This document shows positions 9,471-19,007 of a stretch of 64,000 nt of DNA, piece after piece. The notes beneath the pieces were generated by a model. The model had not been told where the DNA came from. It ran no database searches and saw only the letters and a list, made by a program, of their open reading frames with translations. Made by a program: the position numbers and the translations under genes. This stretch comes from Photorhabdus noenieputensis (GTDB lineage: Bacteria > Pseudomonadota > Gammaproteobacteria > Enterobacterales > Enterobacteriaceae). Each line of letters starts with the position of its first letter. Position 1 is the stretch's first letter. The stretch is taken from assembly GCF_018448935.1 (NCBI RefSeq), contig NZ_RCWC01000029.1, positions 1-64,000 on the forward strand, read 5' to 3'.

Positions 9471-10742
9471 ATGACTTCTTCCGATATTGAATTTGATCTA
9501 CGCCATATTTGGCATCCCTACACCTCCATGACTACCCCTCTTCCGGTTTACCCTGTCGTTGGGGCTTCTGGGGTGGAACTAGAGTTGGCTGATGGCCGTA
9601 AGCTGGTGGATGGCATGTCTTCCTGGTGGGCTGCCATTCATGGATATAACCATCCGGTACTGAACCAAGCCGCTAAGATTCAGATTGATAAGATGTCCCA
9701 TGTCATGTTTGGTGGAATTACCCATCCACCCGCAATCGCACTTTGCAGGCAATTAGTGGCAATCTCCCCACCATCATTGGAATGTGTCTTTCTGGCGGAT
9801 TCAGGTTCCGTCGCGGTGGAAGTGGCGTTAAAAATGGCATTGCAATATTGGCAAGCAAAAGGTGAGAAACGTCAGCGGATTTTGACATTACGGCACGGTT
9901 ACCACGGTGACACGTTTGGCGCTATGTCTGTCTGTGATCCCGACAATTCAATGCATAACCTCTACAAAGGCTATCTGCCGCCCCATCTGTTTGCCGAATC
10001 GCCTCAGTGCGGATTTGATTCTCAATGGGACGAACGGGATATCATGCCATTTCGTACTTTGCTGGAGCAGCATTCCCGTGATATCGCCGCAGTGATCCTT
10101 GAGCCTATCGTACAGGGTGCTGGAGGAATGCGCATTTATCATCCTGAATATCTGCGTCAGGTCAGAATGCTTTGTGATCAGCATCAGATTCTATTAATTG
10201 CGGATGAAATTGCCACCGGTTTTGGCCGCACAGGAAAATTGTTTGCTTGTGAACATGCTGAAATCGAGCCGGATATTTTATGTGTAGGAAAAGCGCTGAC
10301 CGGTGGTTATATGACACTATCAGCAACACTGACAACCCGTAAGGTGGCCGAAACAATTAGCAATGGTGAAGCAGGCTGTTTTATGCATGGCCCAACGTTT
10401 ATGGGCAATCCATTAGCTTGTGCCGTGGCAGAAGCCAGTTTGAGCTTGTTATTACAAAGCCCTTGGCAACAACGTATTAAATCAATTGAAAGCCAATTAA
10501 AGACTGAGTTGATGCCGCTAAAACACCATGCAAAAGTGGCTGATGTTCGGGTATTAGGTGCAATTGGCGTCGTAGAGATGAAGCAACCCGTGAATATGGC
10601 GGTGCTACAACACCATTTTGTTTCTCAAGGCGTCTGGATAAGACCATTTGGCAAGCTGATTTATTTGATGCCGCCATATATTATTCAACCGGAGCAACTT
10701 TCACGCCTGACACAGGCTGTCTCTGGAGCAATTAATTTGTAA
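9471..10742 (+). CDS. bioA: adenosylmethionine-8-amino-7-oxononanoate aminotransferase
   Basis: BioA transfers an amino group from S-adenosylmethionine to KAPA, giving DAPA. The ~423-residue class III aminotransferase matches E. coli BioA throughout: [12 protein letters not shown] at the N-terminus, [41 protein letters not shown], and the PLP lysine in [16 protein letters not shown] prefer the ATG ([12 protein letters not shown]), matching E. coli MTTDDLAFDQRH; an upstream in-frame TTG is unlikely because it overlaps the operator. Confidence 0.97.
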   Translation: MTSSDIEFDLRHIWHPYTSMTTPLPVYPVVGASGVELELADGRKLVDGMSSWWAAIHGYNHPVLNQAAKIQIDKMSHVMFGGITHPPAIALCRQLVAISPPSLECVFLADSGSVAVEVALKMALQYWQAKGEKRQRILTLRHGYHGDTFGAMSVCDPDNSMHNLYKGYLPPHLFAESPQCGFDSQWDERDIMPFRTLLEQHSRDIAAVILEPIVQGAGGMRIYHPEYLRQVRMLCDQHQILLIADEIATGFGRTGKLFACEHAEIEPDILCVGKALTGGYMTLSATLTTRKVAETISNGEAGCFMHGPTFMGNPLACAVAEASLSLLLQSPWQQRIKSIESQLKTELMPLKHHAKVADVRVLGAIGVVEMKQPVNMAVLQHHFVSQGVWIRPFGKLIYLMPPYIIQPEQLSRLTQAVSGAINL

Positions 10743-10747
10743 TTTTC

Positions 10748-10785
10748 CTTTATTAAATAAATTCTTCTGAATTTATTTAATAAAG
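10748..10785. terminator. 17-bp perfect palindrome after bioA
   Basis: CTTTATTAAATAAATTC and its exact inverse flank a 4-base loop (TTCT), 5 bases after the bioA stop. The stem is long but A/T-only and lacks a following T-run, so it may act as a terminator or as a 3'-end stabiliser. Confidence 0.65.
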
Positions 10786-10877
10786 CTAAGTTTCAGTTCG
10801 ATCAAAAAAGGCTCCCAATTGGGTAATCTCAGTCAGTTAAGTAGCTAACTATCTGTTTTTCTACGCTTTTCTGTACC

Positions 10878-11015
10878 TATACCCTATGGATTTCAAGATG
10901 CATCGCGACGGCAAGGGAGTGAATCCCCGGGAGCATAGATAACTATGTGACCGGGGTGGCTGGGGTGAGCGAGTGCAGCCAACAAAGAGACAACTTGAAA
11001 GATGACGGGTATATA
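10878..11015. repeat. dispersed palindromic repeat, copy 1
   Basis: A ~138-bp unit with related inverted ends (TATACCCTATGGATTTCAAG at one side, the inverse of CTTGAAAGATGACGGGTATA at the other). The inner region contains CGCGACGGCAAGGGAG and CCCCGGGAGCATAGATAAC. It is ~90% identical to the unit at 25896-26024; a fragment lies at 252-282. It carries no reading frame of its own and sits between genes, as a MITE- or ERIC-like element would. Confidence 0.85.
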
Positions 11016-11029
11016 TGATGGCCTTTCCT

Positions 11030-11695
11030 TCATGTCATATCTGTAGGTACCAAAACCAATTCCATTTCATCTGCAAGCTCTCTAAGTTTTTCGTTAACCT
11101 CTTTAGAAGTAGCGGCGGACTCTGATTCAAGAGACACATGCAAATCTTTTTCTTCCACCCGATCTCCAAAAATTATTATTGCTTTACCGCCGTGCTGCTT
11201 AGAGGGCCATCGAATTGCTTGAGCATCAGGATTGTCATGATAAATTTTTGCTGCCCAGAGCTGAGTAATATGATAATCCGATGCTTCTGATTCTACTAGT
11301 TGGCCTTGAATAATCCCCCATTTCTTCAATATTCGTGGGTTGATATCCACATACTTGATGTCTTTTTTTGGCGTAATTTGGCTATACGCTAAATCATCTA
11401 GTTTACTCAGTTCAACAGGTATACCGGCGCAATTTAGTGGAATATCATGCAAAATCGTCTCCATAATAGCGACTCCTACGTTTTCACCTCCATAGAGTGT
11501 TGGAACAAAGATTCCATTATTTTTGAACGGGCTAAAACGGGCATTACCAACACCAGGATTAAATTCAGCGCCTTTAAACTCAGCTTTATGAATACGTTCA
11601 ATAGGTGTACCCGCTTTCCACTTTTGAATTTTGGCTGCTGTATTCTCTGGGGGAAGCGGTATATCTTCTTGAAATTCTTTTTTATCATCAACCAT
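11030..11695 (-). CDS. RES-domain toxin (predicted NAD+-degrading)
   Basis: A ~221-residue protein with the RES domain named for conserved Arg, Glu and Ser. Visible are RFSPF (~residue 54), the GGENVGVAIMETILHD block with the key Glu, and WAAKIYHDNPDAQAIRWPS towards the end. Characterised members of RES-Xre toxin-antitoxin systems deplete NAD+. I chose the ATG giving MVDDKKEF because it overlaps the upstream antitoxin stop by only 8 bases; an in-frame ATG 45 bases earlier would overlap much more. It is second in the operon, as usual for this class. Confidence 0.85.
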   Translation of the reverse strand: MVDDKKEFQEDIPLPPENTAAKIQKWKAGTPIERIHKAEFKGAEFNPGVGNARFSPFKNNGIFVPTLYGGENVGVAIMETILHDIPLNCAGIPVELSKLDDLAYSQITPKKDIKYVDINPRILKKWGIIQGQLVESEASDYHITQLWAAKIYHDNPDAQAIRWPSKQHGGKAIIIFGDRVEEKDLHVSLESESAATSKEVNEKLRELADEMELVLVPTDMT

Positions 11696-12362
11696 GACGC
11701 GGCCCTTCAGCTTCTTCTTTGGCTGCCATATAAACATCATCAGGTTGAGTTAATACAAGGTCCTTTGGTTTTTTATTACCAAGCCAGCTATTTGGTGTAC
11801 CGAACCAAATAGCCATTGACCAAGGGGTCTTTTTGTCTCCAAACAGCGCAATGGTTTTCTTTATCACTGGTAACGGTTGGCCGCCTTCGTCTAGAGCATA
11901 CAATGGGAATAAGTCTTTGCCATTAATTGGCAATGCGAATATTTTTTTCGACTTTTTCAAACGATTTGCCGCAGCGCTGGAATTCATTGATTTAGATCCG
12001 GCCAATTTGCTAAGTTCACTTGCAGTCAGCCACTCTGAATCAGTAATGATCTGATTTTTTAATTTTTCAAGGCGTGCTTCATTACGGGAAGCAAATCCAA
12101 TTTTTGAAGATGGTTCGGTCATAACAGACCGATGTTTGTTCTTATTGAATGTAGTGACAGCGGTTACTGCACTAGCTATTGCCAACTTAATATCATGATA
12201 ATCAATTGCTCTTGGCAACTTTATTACCACATACTGATCTGCCTCATCAACGGGAATTTCAGACAAATTGATATGCTTGGCAACATCCTTGTCATTTGAT
12301 AACTCAATTGAAAGAAAGTCAAAGCTAACATTCTCCGATTTGGATTGCGATTTAGTAATCAT
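11688..12362 (-). CDS. antitoxin with MbcA/ParS/Xre (DUF2384-like) C-terminus
   Basis: A 224-residue protein directly upstream of, and overlapping, the RES toxin. Residues ~170-215 (TIALFGDKKTPWSMAIWFGT followed by PNSWLGNKKPKDLV) fit the DUF2384 toxin-binding domain of Xre/MbcA/ParS antitoxins. The N-terminal ~150 residues are longer than in typical Xre antitoxins (~150 aa in total), and I see a helical region (WLTASELSKLAGSKSMNSSA) that may be the DNA-binding helix-turn-helix. It should neutralise the toxin and repress its own promoter. Confidence 0.75.
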   Translation of the reverse strand: MITKSQSKSENVSFDFLSIELSNDKDVAKHINLSEIPVDEADQYVVIKLPRAIDYHDIKLAIASAVTAVTTFNKNKHRSVMTEPSSKIGFASRNEARLEKLKNQIITDSEWLTASELSKLAGSKSMNSSAAANRLKKSKKIFALPINGKDLFPLYALDEGGQPLPVIKKTIALFGDKKTPWSMAIWFGTPNSWLGNKKPKDLVLTQPDDVYMAAKEEAEGPRHG

Positions 12363-12838
12363 ACTGCCTCCCTATTGCATCTGTTTGAGTTCGTATTTTG
12401 CGTATTTTCGTTATATGGATGATATTGCGTATTTGTTAAAAGTACAAGGATTGGTGTAGTTGCATCACACGAGGCTTCCATCAAAGCGCTGCACATCAAA
12501 AAGCATGCTTATAAAAGTCACGATGTGAGTTTAAATCCGTGCAAAGACTTCAAACCACTACTGGCAGTCACGAAGAAATCACGCAAATACGCCTCTACTC
12601 AAGGTATGTGACGCCATCACGTTACAGCAGGCGGGGAGCAATCACTGGATGAGTTTAGTGCAACCGGGCAGACATAGAAAACCATTTTTGCATCTGACCG
12701 GTTGAATAACTGCAAAATTTGGAGTTGTATTAGCTCAAACTTGAGCTGGTAACTACCGGTTATTTACATCAATGTCTACCAGATTAAACCTTAACCAGCA
12801 CACACGATCGCCGTTAACATCCAATACTCTCATTAAAT
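12363..12838. other. 476-bp gap with a probable gene fragment
   Basis: No intact gene. On the plus strand, bases ~12456-12612 read without stops as a basic peptide (SHEASIKALHIKKHAYKSHD...KKSRKYASTQGM) ending at TGA but lacking a start. This looks like the remnant of a lost gene. The remainder holds nothing I can assign. Confidence 0.35.
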
Positions 12839-13831
12839 TCACAGGGCCAGCACCGTTACCCACATTGGACCTTTACCTACTGGATAGCGCGTCAATTCAG
12901 TCAATTTACCGGTATATTGGTCAATAGAAGAGACTGAAATATGGTCAGACTTTTGACCGGATGCAATCAGATATTTTCCACTGTGATCGATAGCAAAACC
13001 ACGCGGCTGAGTTTCAGTTTTATAGTGCCCTGCCAGCGTCAAATTAAAACCATCTTGTGAAATAACAAAATGGCTGATCAAACTTGAAGTCCGTTCACTG
13101 GTATAAAGGTGACGGCCATCCGGTGTAATATGAATATCCGCAGACCAACGAACACCCGCTAAATCTGCTGGCAATGAATCAATCGTCTGAACAGTCCGGT
13201 ATTTTTCCCATTTGCGATAAACATCCACCGTAGAATCCAGTTCATTAATACAGTAAATCACCTGCTGATTTGGATGAAATACCATATGACGAGGGCCAGC
13301 ACCCATTGCTGTAGTCATTTCCTCTGCACGTTTTTCTGTCAGATAACCCTCTTCTGCCAGCTCAAAAATACGGATACGATCTTCTTTCAGACAAGGAACC
13401 AATAGTTGTTTATTATCCCAGTCAATATTAGCTGAATGTGGCGCTTGCAAGCCTGCAATAACCTGAACAGGTTCACCCACAATACCCTGTTCGTCAATTA
13501 GGCTGACACTTAGATTGTTATAACTATAGGAGGCAGAAAACAAAAAGCGACCCTGTTTATCAGTAGAAATATGCGTCGGGCTACCCGGTATTGATGAAAT
13601 CCCCTGTTGTACCAGTTCCCCACTAGAACCAATCTGGTAAGTGACAATACTGAATTGTGGTCGGATACCAACATAAAGATGTTTACGATCCGGGCTAACC
13701 ACCATTGGTTGTACTTCCCCCGGTACATCAACTGTCTGAATCAGTGATAACTCACCTTCATTATTCAGGCTCCAAACATGAATCTGATAACTGTTTGGAC
13801 TCGCCGTATAAACCACTTGTTTCATCTTCAC
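12839..13831 (-). CDS. pgl: 6-phosphogluconolactonase
   Basis: Pgl hydrolyses 6-phosphogluconolactone in the oxidative pentose phosphate pathway. This is the beta-propeller type found in E. coli (former YbhE), ~330 residues, with the recurring blade strings [57 protein letters not shown] and [17 protein letters not shown]. It is divergent from ybhA, as in enterobacteria. Either of two close ATGs (MKMKQ or MKQ) could be the start. Confidence 0.96.
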   Translation of the reverse strand: MKMKQVVYTASPNSYQIHVWSLNNEGELSLIQTVDVPGEVQPMVVSPDRKHLYVGIRPQFSIVTYQIGSSGELVQQGISSIPGSPTHISTDKQGRFLFSASYSYNNLSVSLIDEQGIVGEPVQVIAGLQAPHSANIDWDNKQLLVPCLKEDRIRIFELAEEGYLTEKRAEEMTTAMGAGPRHMVFHPNQQVIYCINELDSTVDVYRKWEKYRTVQTIDSLPADLAGVRWSADIHITPDGRHLYTSERTSSLISHFVISQDGFNLTLAGHYKTETQPRGFAIDHSGKYLIASGQKSDHISVSSIDQYTGKLTELTRYPVGKGPMWVTVLAL

Positions 13832-13970
13832 TCCTTAATTATCCATTACCATTTTATTGCGCTGTAACGACTCAATTGGTTTTATCAGTTAAACTCACCG
13901 CACAATTGGTGTAGCTTTATTCAGTTCCAATGTAATATCCTTACATTATATATAGTTACGAGGCTAATTT

Positions 13971-14788
13971 ATGTCATATCGCATCATTGCACTGGATCTG
14001 GATGGTACACTACTCGATCCTCAAAAAAATATCCTGCCAGAATCACTCATTGTACTAAATGAAGCACGTAAAGCTGGTATTAAGGTGCTGATTGCTACTG
14101 GCCGTCATCATGTCGCTATCCACCCTTTTTATCAGGCTTTGCAACTCGATACTCCTGCCATCTGCTGTAATGGTACTTATCTGTATGATTACCATGAAAA
14201 GAAAGTCTTAGCCTCAGATCCGCTGTCATCTCAGGAAGCCATAAAAGTTCTCACCCACTTAAAAAACACCGATATTCACCGTCTGATGTATGTGGATGAC
14301 GCTATGTATATGAGAAACCCTATGACACAGTTGTCCGCACCATGAAATGGTCTGAAACCCTACCTGAATCTCAACGCCCAACTATGCGACATGTTAATAG
14401 CTTTCAGCATGCTATTAATGAAGTACAGTCTATCTGGAAATTTGCCACCAGCTCTCCTGATTTAGCAAAACTGCGGGAAGTAACAGCGCAAATCGAAAAT
14501 GATACAGGTCTTTCGTGTGAATGGTCATGGTTCGATCAGGTGGATATTGCCAAGAAAGGTAACAGCAAAGGTATGCGTTTGAAACAGTGGGTTGAATCAC
14601 AGGGAATGAGGATGAAAGATGTTATTGCCTTTGGTGATAACTTTAATGACCTGAGTATGCTGAAAACCGCCGGGCTCGGTGTCGCTATGGGTAACAGTGA
14701 GGATGCTATTAAAGAACAAGCCGATCTGGTGACGCTGGATAATACTCAGCCGGGTATTGCCGAAGTTATTCGCAAATATGTCCTTTAA
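13971..14788 (+). pseudogene. ybhA: HAD-family sugar-phosphatase ybhA, split by a 1-base deletion
   Basis: YbhA is a Cof-type HAD phosphatase (pyridoxal phosphate and sugar phosphates in E. coli). The first part reads ALDLDGTLL (HAD motif I) to LMYVDDAM and the second part, from ~14309, reads YEKPYDTVVRTMKWSETLP through GDNFNDLSML (motif IV) to the end. E. coli has DAMVYEHP at the join, so a single G is missing at 14306/14307 (ATG-TA-TAT instead of ATG-GTA-TAT). The first frame ends at 14345 after 124 residues without motif IV, so no functional enzyme is expected unless this is a sequencing error. The downstream ATG at 14342 could only give the C-terminal half. Confidence 0.88.
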
Positions 14789-14933
14789 TTGCTTTTCTGC
14801 TTGCAATATCCACAAAACCACACTTCGGGGTAATCCTTAGACAGGCTCCCCGTTGTTATTTATGTTGTCATTTATAGCGATCCGATTGCTTCCAATGGCT
14901 ACTAACTTACGAATCGCCTCTTATAAACAGAGA

Positions 14934-15998
14934 CTACAGTTGCCGATTAAGAGAAACACTTTTTATCTGAGCATAAAGCCACTGCCCAGATCGCAAATTA
15001 AGTTCATCCCTTGCCCACGGAGTGATTCTTGCCCATAAATAGTGACCACTCAACACCAATTTGACATCAACGTGTCCATTATCATCAAAGAACTCAACCA
15101 CTTTCACCGCTAAAATATTACGAATACTACTGCCGCGCGGAGGTTCCAGTACTAATGAAACATCTGACGCATCTATTCTGATACGCAAATCGGTTCCCGG
15201 TTGAACATCAATTTTCGGCAACCATAAAGCCTGATCAGCCAGTGCTACCGCTGTCATTGCATAACGATTATGATGTTCAACCATTGAAACATTTAGAATA
15301 CTGCTAAGGGTATCTTTTTGTAACCAAAGACGTAATGCACTACTGGACCAAACTTCTTCCAATTTTCCCGTTGCCCGGACTTTTCCGCTATCCATGACGA
15401 GTACATTTTCTGCCAAACGAAGAATCTCATCCAGATTATGGCTGACATACAAAATCGGAATGCTGACCTCTTCAGAAAGCTTTTCAAGATAAGGCAGTAG
15501 TTCTCTTTTACGGGGAAGATCCAGCGAGGCCAACGGTTCATCCATTAACAACAGATCCGGTGCCGTCAATAAAGCACGACCGATAGCAACCCGCTGCTTT
15601 TCACCGCCGGACAAGGTAAGAGGAAAACGAGATAGTAAGTGCTCAATCCCTAGCAAACTAACAATGCTATCAAATTCCGGCTTCATCACCGGAGACATCC
15701 CGTATTGAAGATTACCTTTTACTCGATAGTGAGGAAAAAGCCGGGCATCCTGAAAAACATAGCCTATACGACGTTGCTCTGGTGGCAAGCAAATACCTTT
15801 CTCAATATCAACCAGCACATGATCATTGAGGACAATCCGACCTTTCTGTGGGCGAATCAAACCGGCAATAACATTTATCAGGGAAGTTTTCCCGGCACCT
15901 GAAAGGCCAAAAACAGCCGTGATCCCCTCAGTGGGTAGCTGTGTATTGACCTGTAGATGAAAATCACCAAGTTGTTGCTCAAAATCCAGCTCTAACAT
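14934..15998 (-). CDS. modC: molybdate ABC transporter ATPase
   Basis: ModC powers molybdate import with ModB and ModA. The ~354-residue protein has Walker [10 protein letters not shown], signature [15 protein letters not shown], Walker [13 protein letters not shown], and a C-terminal TOBE/MOP domain (residues ~290-350) that binds molybdate and may give feedback inhibition. I chose the ATG of MLELDFEQQ, which matches E. coli and overlaps the modB stop by a few bases; longer in-frame starts would lie inside modB. Confidence 0.97.
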   Translation of the reverse strand: MLELDFEQQLGDFHLQVNTQLPTEGITAVFGLSGAGKTSLINVIAGLIRPQKGRIVLNDHVLVDIEKGICLPPEQRRIGYVFQDARLFPHYRVKGNLQYGMSPVMKPEFDSIVSLLGIEHLLSRFPLTLSGGEKQRVAIGRALLTAPDLLLMDEPLASLDLPRKRELLPYLEKLSEEVSIPILYVSHNLDEILRLAENVLVMDSGKVRATGKLEEVWSSSALRLWLQKDTLSSILNVSMVEHHNRYAMTAVALADQALWLPKIDVQPGTDLRIRIDASDVSLVLEPPRGSSIRNILAVKVVEFFDDNGHVDVKLVLSGHYLWARITPWARDELNLRSGQWLYAQIKSVSLNRQL

Positions 15999-16690
15999 GT
16001 TGCTCCCAAACGTCTCCTTCCCCAACGGGTTAACCATTCAGAAACCATCAGTGACATCAACGCCAGAATAACGGCAATGACACACAAACGAGCTGCGGCA
16101 GTTTCTGCTCCAGGTGTTTCAATCAAGGTATACATTGCCAAAGGGATTGTCCGCGTTTCGCCTGGAATATTGGATACAAAAGTGATAGTTGCGCCAAATT
16201 CACCCAATGAACGGGCAAATGCCAATACTGTGCCCACAATAACCCCAGGCAAAGAGAGCGGCAATGTGATAGTAAAAAATACCTTCAACGGCTTCGCTCC
16301 CAAAGTACGAGCGGCCTGTTCCAGCCGTCGATCGACACCTTCCAACGCCAGACGTATCGCTCTGACCATCAACGGAAAAGCAACAATAGCAGAAGCCAGT
16401 GCAGCACCACGCCAACTAAATGCAAAGCTGATCCCAAACCAGTCATATAACCATTCACCGATAAACCCACGACGTCCCATACTGATCAACAGCAAATAAC
16501 CCACTACCACTGGCGGTAACACCAGTGGCAGATGGATCATACTGTCGAGTAACGATTTACCGGGAAACTGGAAACGAGCAAGAATCCACGCCATTAAGAT
16601 CCCAAATGGCAGACTAAGTAATACCGCCATACCTGAAACTTGCAGACTCAGGATGATGGCTTGCCATTCGTATTCACTCAACATCACCAA
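15992..16690 (-). CDS. modB: molybdate ABC transporter permease
   Basis: The 232-residue inner-membrane subunit matches E. coli ModB ([30 protein letters not shown]) and has the EAA loop [21 protein letters not shown] that docks on ModC. About five to six membrane segments are visible. It lies 11 bases after modA and overlaps modC, so modABC is one operon. Confidence 0.97.
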   Translation of the reverse strand: MVMLSEYEWQAIILSLQVSGMAVLLSLPFGILMAWILARFQFPGKSLLDSMIHLPLVLPPVVVGYLLLISMGRRGFIGEWLYDWFGISFAFSWRGAALASAIVAFPLMVRAIRLALEGVDRRLEQAARTLGAKPLKVFFTITLPLSLPGVIVGTVLAFARSLGEFGATITFVSNIPGETRTIPLAMYTLIETPGAETAAARLCVIAVILALMSLMVSEWLTRWGRRRLGATC

Positions 16691-16701
16691 AAAACCTATT
16701 C

Positions 16702-17472
16702 CTAAAGTGGATGAAAACCGTAACGTTTAAAAATTGCAACGGCTTCAGGGGTTTTCAAATATTCATAAAAATCGAGAACGGCAGGATTACTATGGTCTTT
16801 AATAATCGCCATTGGGTACTCAATAGGTTTGTGGCTCTCTTCCGGGAAGATCCCCACCACTTTGACTTTATCACTCGCAATGACATCTGAACCATAAACG
16901 ATGCCCAACGGAACTTCAGCACGTTCTACCAGCGCCAGACCACTGCGCACATTACTGGTACGCGCTAGCAGCGGATTAACCGTCTCCCATGCTCCCAAAT
17001 ATTGCAGAGACTCTTTAGCGTAAATACCCACTGGAACATGATCTGGATCACCAACGGCAAGACGGCCATCTTCTAATAACGATTTCCATTTGGTTTCTTT
17101 ATTAATGTCAACTTTATTGAGTCTACTCACTTTCGGCGCAATCAAAACGAGCTGATTTCCCAGCATAGTCAACCGAGTTTCATCAATAATCAGTTGCTTC
17201 CCGGCTACATAATCCATCCACTGTTGATCAGCAGAAATAAAAATATCTGCCGGCGCACCTTGTTCAATCTGGCGAGCCAAAGTGGAAGATGAAGCATAAG
17301 AAGCCACCACTTCACCTTTTTGCTCTCGCTTATACAGCGCCGCAATATCATCAAGTGCATTAGTCAACGAGGCAGCAGCGAACAACGTGACTTTTTCCGT
17401 AGCCCACACTTGCCACGTCAAAGCAAAAGAAACGACAACGCCGACGAGCAGTTTGCCAAAACTCTTTTTCAT
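16702..17472 (-). CDS. modA: periplasmic molybdate-binding protein
   Basis: ModA captures molybdate/tungstate in the periplasm for ModBC. The 256-residue precursor has a signal peptide (KKSFGKLLVGVVVSFALTWQ, cleavage probably after VWA) and the ligand-binding motifs FAAASLTNALDDIA and ASSSTLARQIEQGAPADIF typical of ModA. It is first in the operon, with a ModE-type palindrome just upstream. Confidence 0.97.
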   Translation of the reverse strand: MKKSFGKLLVGVVVSFALTWQVWATEKVTLFAAASLTNALDDIAALYKREQKGEVVASYASSSTLARQIEQGAPADIFISADQQWMDYVAGKQLIIDETRLTMLGNQLVLIAPKVSRLNKVDINKETKWKSLLEDGRLAVGDPDHVPVGIYAKESLQYLGAWETVNPLLARTSNVRSGLALVERAEVPLGIVYGSDVIASDKVKVVGIFPEESHKPIEYPMAIIKDHSNPAVLDFYEYLKTPEAVAIFKRYGFHPL

Positions 17473-17502
17473 TTGTTTTCCACCTGTTTCTTACCCATTA
17501 GT

Positions 17503-17528
17503 TCGTTGTGTATAACAAGATATAACGT
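17503..17528. promoter_or_regulatory. ModE operator upstream of modA
   Basis: On the modA strand the half-sites CGTTATATC and TACACAACG form an imperfect palindrome, closely following the E. coli modA operator (CGTTATATT...CATAACG). It lies ~30-55 bases upstream of modA. Repression by molybdate-loaded ModE, whose gene is just to the right, is expected. Confidence 0.7.
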
Positions 17529-17720
17529 CAAATGGAAGAGTATTCCAATATTAATCGGCAAATTGTGAGCAACTTTTACTTCCTAATTTAATTCGAATTA
17601 AAATACTGTAATTGAAAAATCAAATGAATAAAATGGAACTGATTATAATTAATTAAGAGAAATTACCCGGTAAATCACCGGGTAATCAGAATAGCATCTG
17701 GTGTAAAAGAAATATTAGTT

Positions 17721-17855
17721 TTACTTTTCAGAACGACCAATACGGGAAACGATATTAAACAGTTCCCCAAGACCATAAATTAAACCCAAAATTCCAGCCA
17801 TCACCACCGGTACCATGACCAGGGCAAAAGCCATACTTCTAATCAACTCAAACAT
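17721..17855 (-). CDS. acrZ: small AcrB-associated membrane protein
   Basis: A ~44-residue single-pass membrane peptide. The segment [20 protein letters not shown] matches E. coli AcrZ, which lies along AcrB in the AcrAB-TolC pump and tunes its substrate range. The likely start is [10 protein letters not shown], with GAGGCTACC before the ATG. It sits between modA and modE, as in E. coli. Confidence 0.93.
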   Translation of the reverse strand: MFELIRSMAFALVMVPVVMAGILGLIYGLGELFNIVSRIGRSEK

Positions 17856-18039
17856 GGTAGCCTCACATAATGGCTCATTTAATGAGCCAGAAACATAACA
17901 CATTTTTAACCACAGCGGGTAATACCGCTATAATTAGTACTATTCTAGACAAAAGACAAACAACAGTAACCGGCTAAACGTGCGTTTTTCTGGGTTAGCC
18001 AATAAAAATTTACGATTATATTTCCTGAAAAAAACTATT

Positions 18040-18831
18040 ATGCAAGCCGAAATTCTATTGACACTGAAATTACAGCAACGGTTATTCGCAGATCCACGGC
18101 GAATATTATTACTTAAACAGATTAAAGCAACAGGCTCTATCAGCCAGGGGGCAAAACTGGCAGGGATCAGCTATAAAAGTGCTTGGGATGCTATTAACGA
18201 AATGAATCAGTTAGCAGATGAAATAGTGGTGGACCGTGCTACAGGCGGTAAAGGAGGCGGCGGGGCAAATCTTACCCATTATGGCGAACGTCTGTTGCAA
18301 CTTTACGAGCTACTGACACAAATTCAGCAAAAAGCCTTTGATGTGCTAAAAGATGACCAACTTCCCCTCGACAGTCTGTTAGCTGCCATTTCCCGTTTTT
18401 CTCTGCAAACCAGCGCCCGTAACCAATTCTTTGGCACAATTACTGACCGTGACCATAACCAAGTACAACAACATGTCCGCATCTTGCTGGCAGATGGTCA
18501 AACATCGCTGAATGCGGCATTAACAGAACAAAGCGCTAACCGTCTTGACTTGGTAAAAGGTAAGGAAGTATTAGCGCTCATTAAAGCGCCTTGGGTGAAA
18601 CTCACTAAAGAGCGGTTCTCTAGCAGTCATTTCGACAATGCCCTGACAGGGCAAATCAGTAACATTGAAACGGGCGAAGAGAACACAGAAATTATTATTG
18701 CCCTTGATGGCGGTGAAATCCTCTGTTCTACTCTGCCCAATCAAGAAGTCAATAACCTGAAACTACATCCTGGAGATAAAATCACTGCACTTTTTAATGC
18801 TGACCAGGTGATTATTGCAACTCTGTGTTAA
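18040..18831 (+). CDS. modE: molybdate-responsive transcriptional regulator
   Basis: ModE represses modABC and activates molybdoenzyme genes when it binds molybdate. The ~263-residue protein has the N-terminal winged helix (GSISQGAKLAGISYKSAWDA, ATGGKGGGGA) and two C-terminal MOP domains (SARNQFFGTI, IKAPWVKL). The ATG of MQAEILLTLKLQQ matches E. coli; in-frame upstream codons lack similarity. Confidence 0.96.
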   Translation: MQAEILLTLKLQQRLFADPRRILLLKQIKATGSISQGAKLAGISYKSAWDAINEMNQLADEIVVDRATGGKGGGGANLTHYGERLLQLYELLTQIQQKAFDVLKDDQLPLDSLLAAISRFSLQTSARNQFFGTITDRDHNQVQQHVRILLADGQTSLNAALTEQSANRLDLVKGKEVLALIKAPWVKLTKERFSSSHFDNALTGQISNIETGEENTEIIIALDGGEILCSTLPNQEVNNLKLHPGDKITALFNADQVIIATLC

Positions 18832-19007
18832 AAATTGCGGCTATTATCACTGAACAATTCAAAATATTCAGGGATATCATGGCACTACGTACCTTACATA
18901 TCCCTTAGTACTCGATGTTAAATGTTAATTAAAAGTTAATATTGACATTCCGCAACATTCCGCTTATTTGTGGGAAGATATTTGCGTTGCTTAAAAAGGA
19001 ATAAAAG

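Noticed and set aside
14342-14788. Separate 148-codon gene after ybhA
   Set aside because: It is the C-terminal half of ybhA, rejoined by restoring one base.
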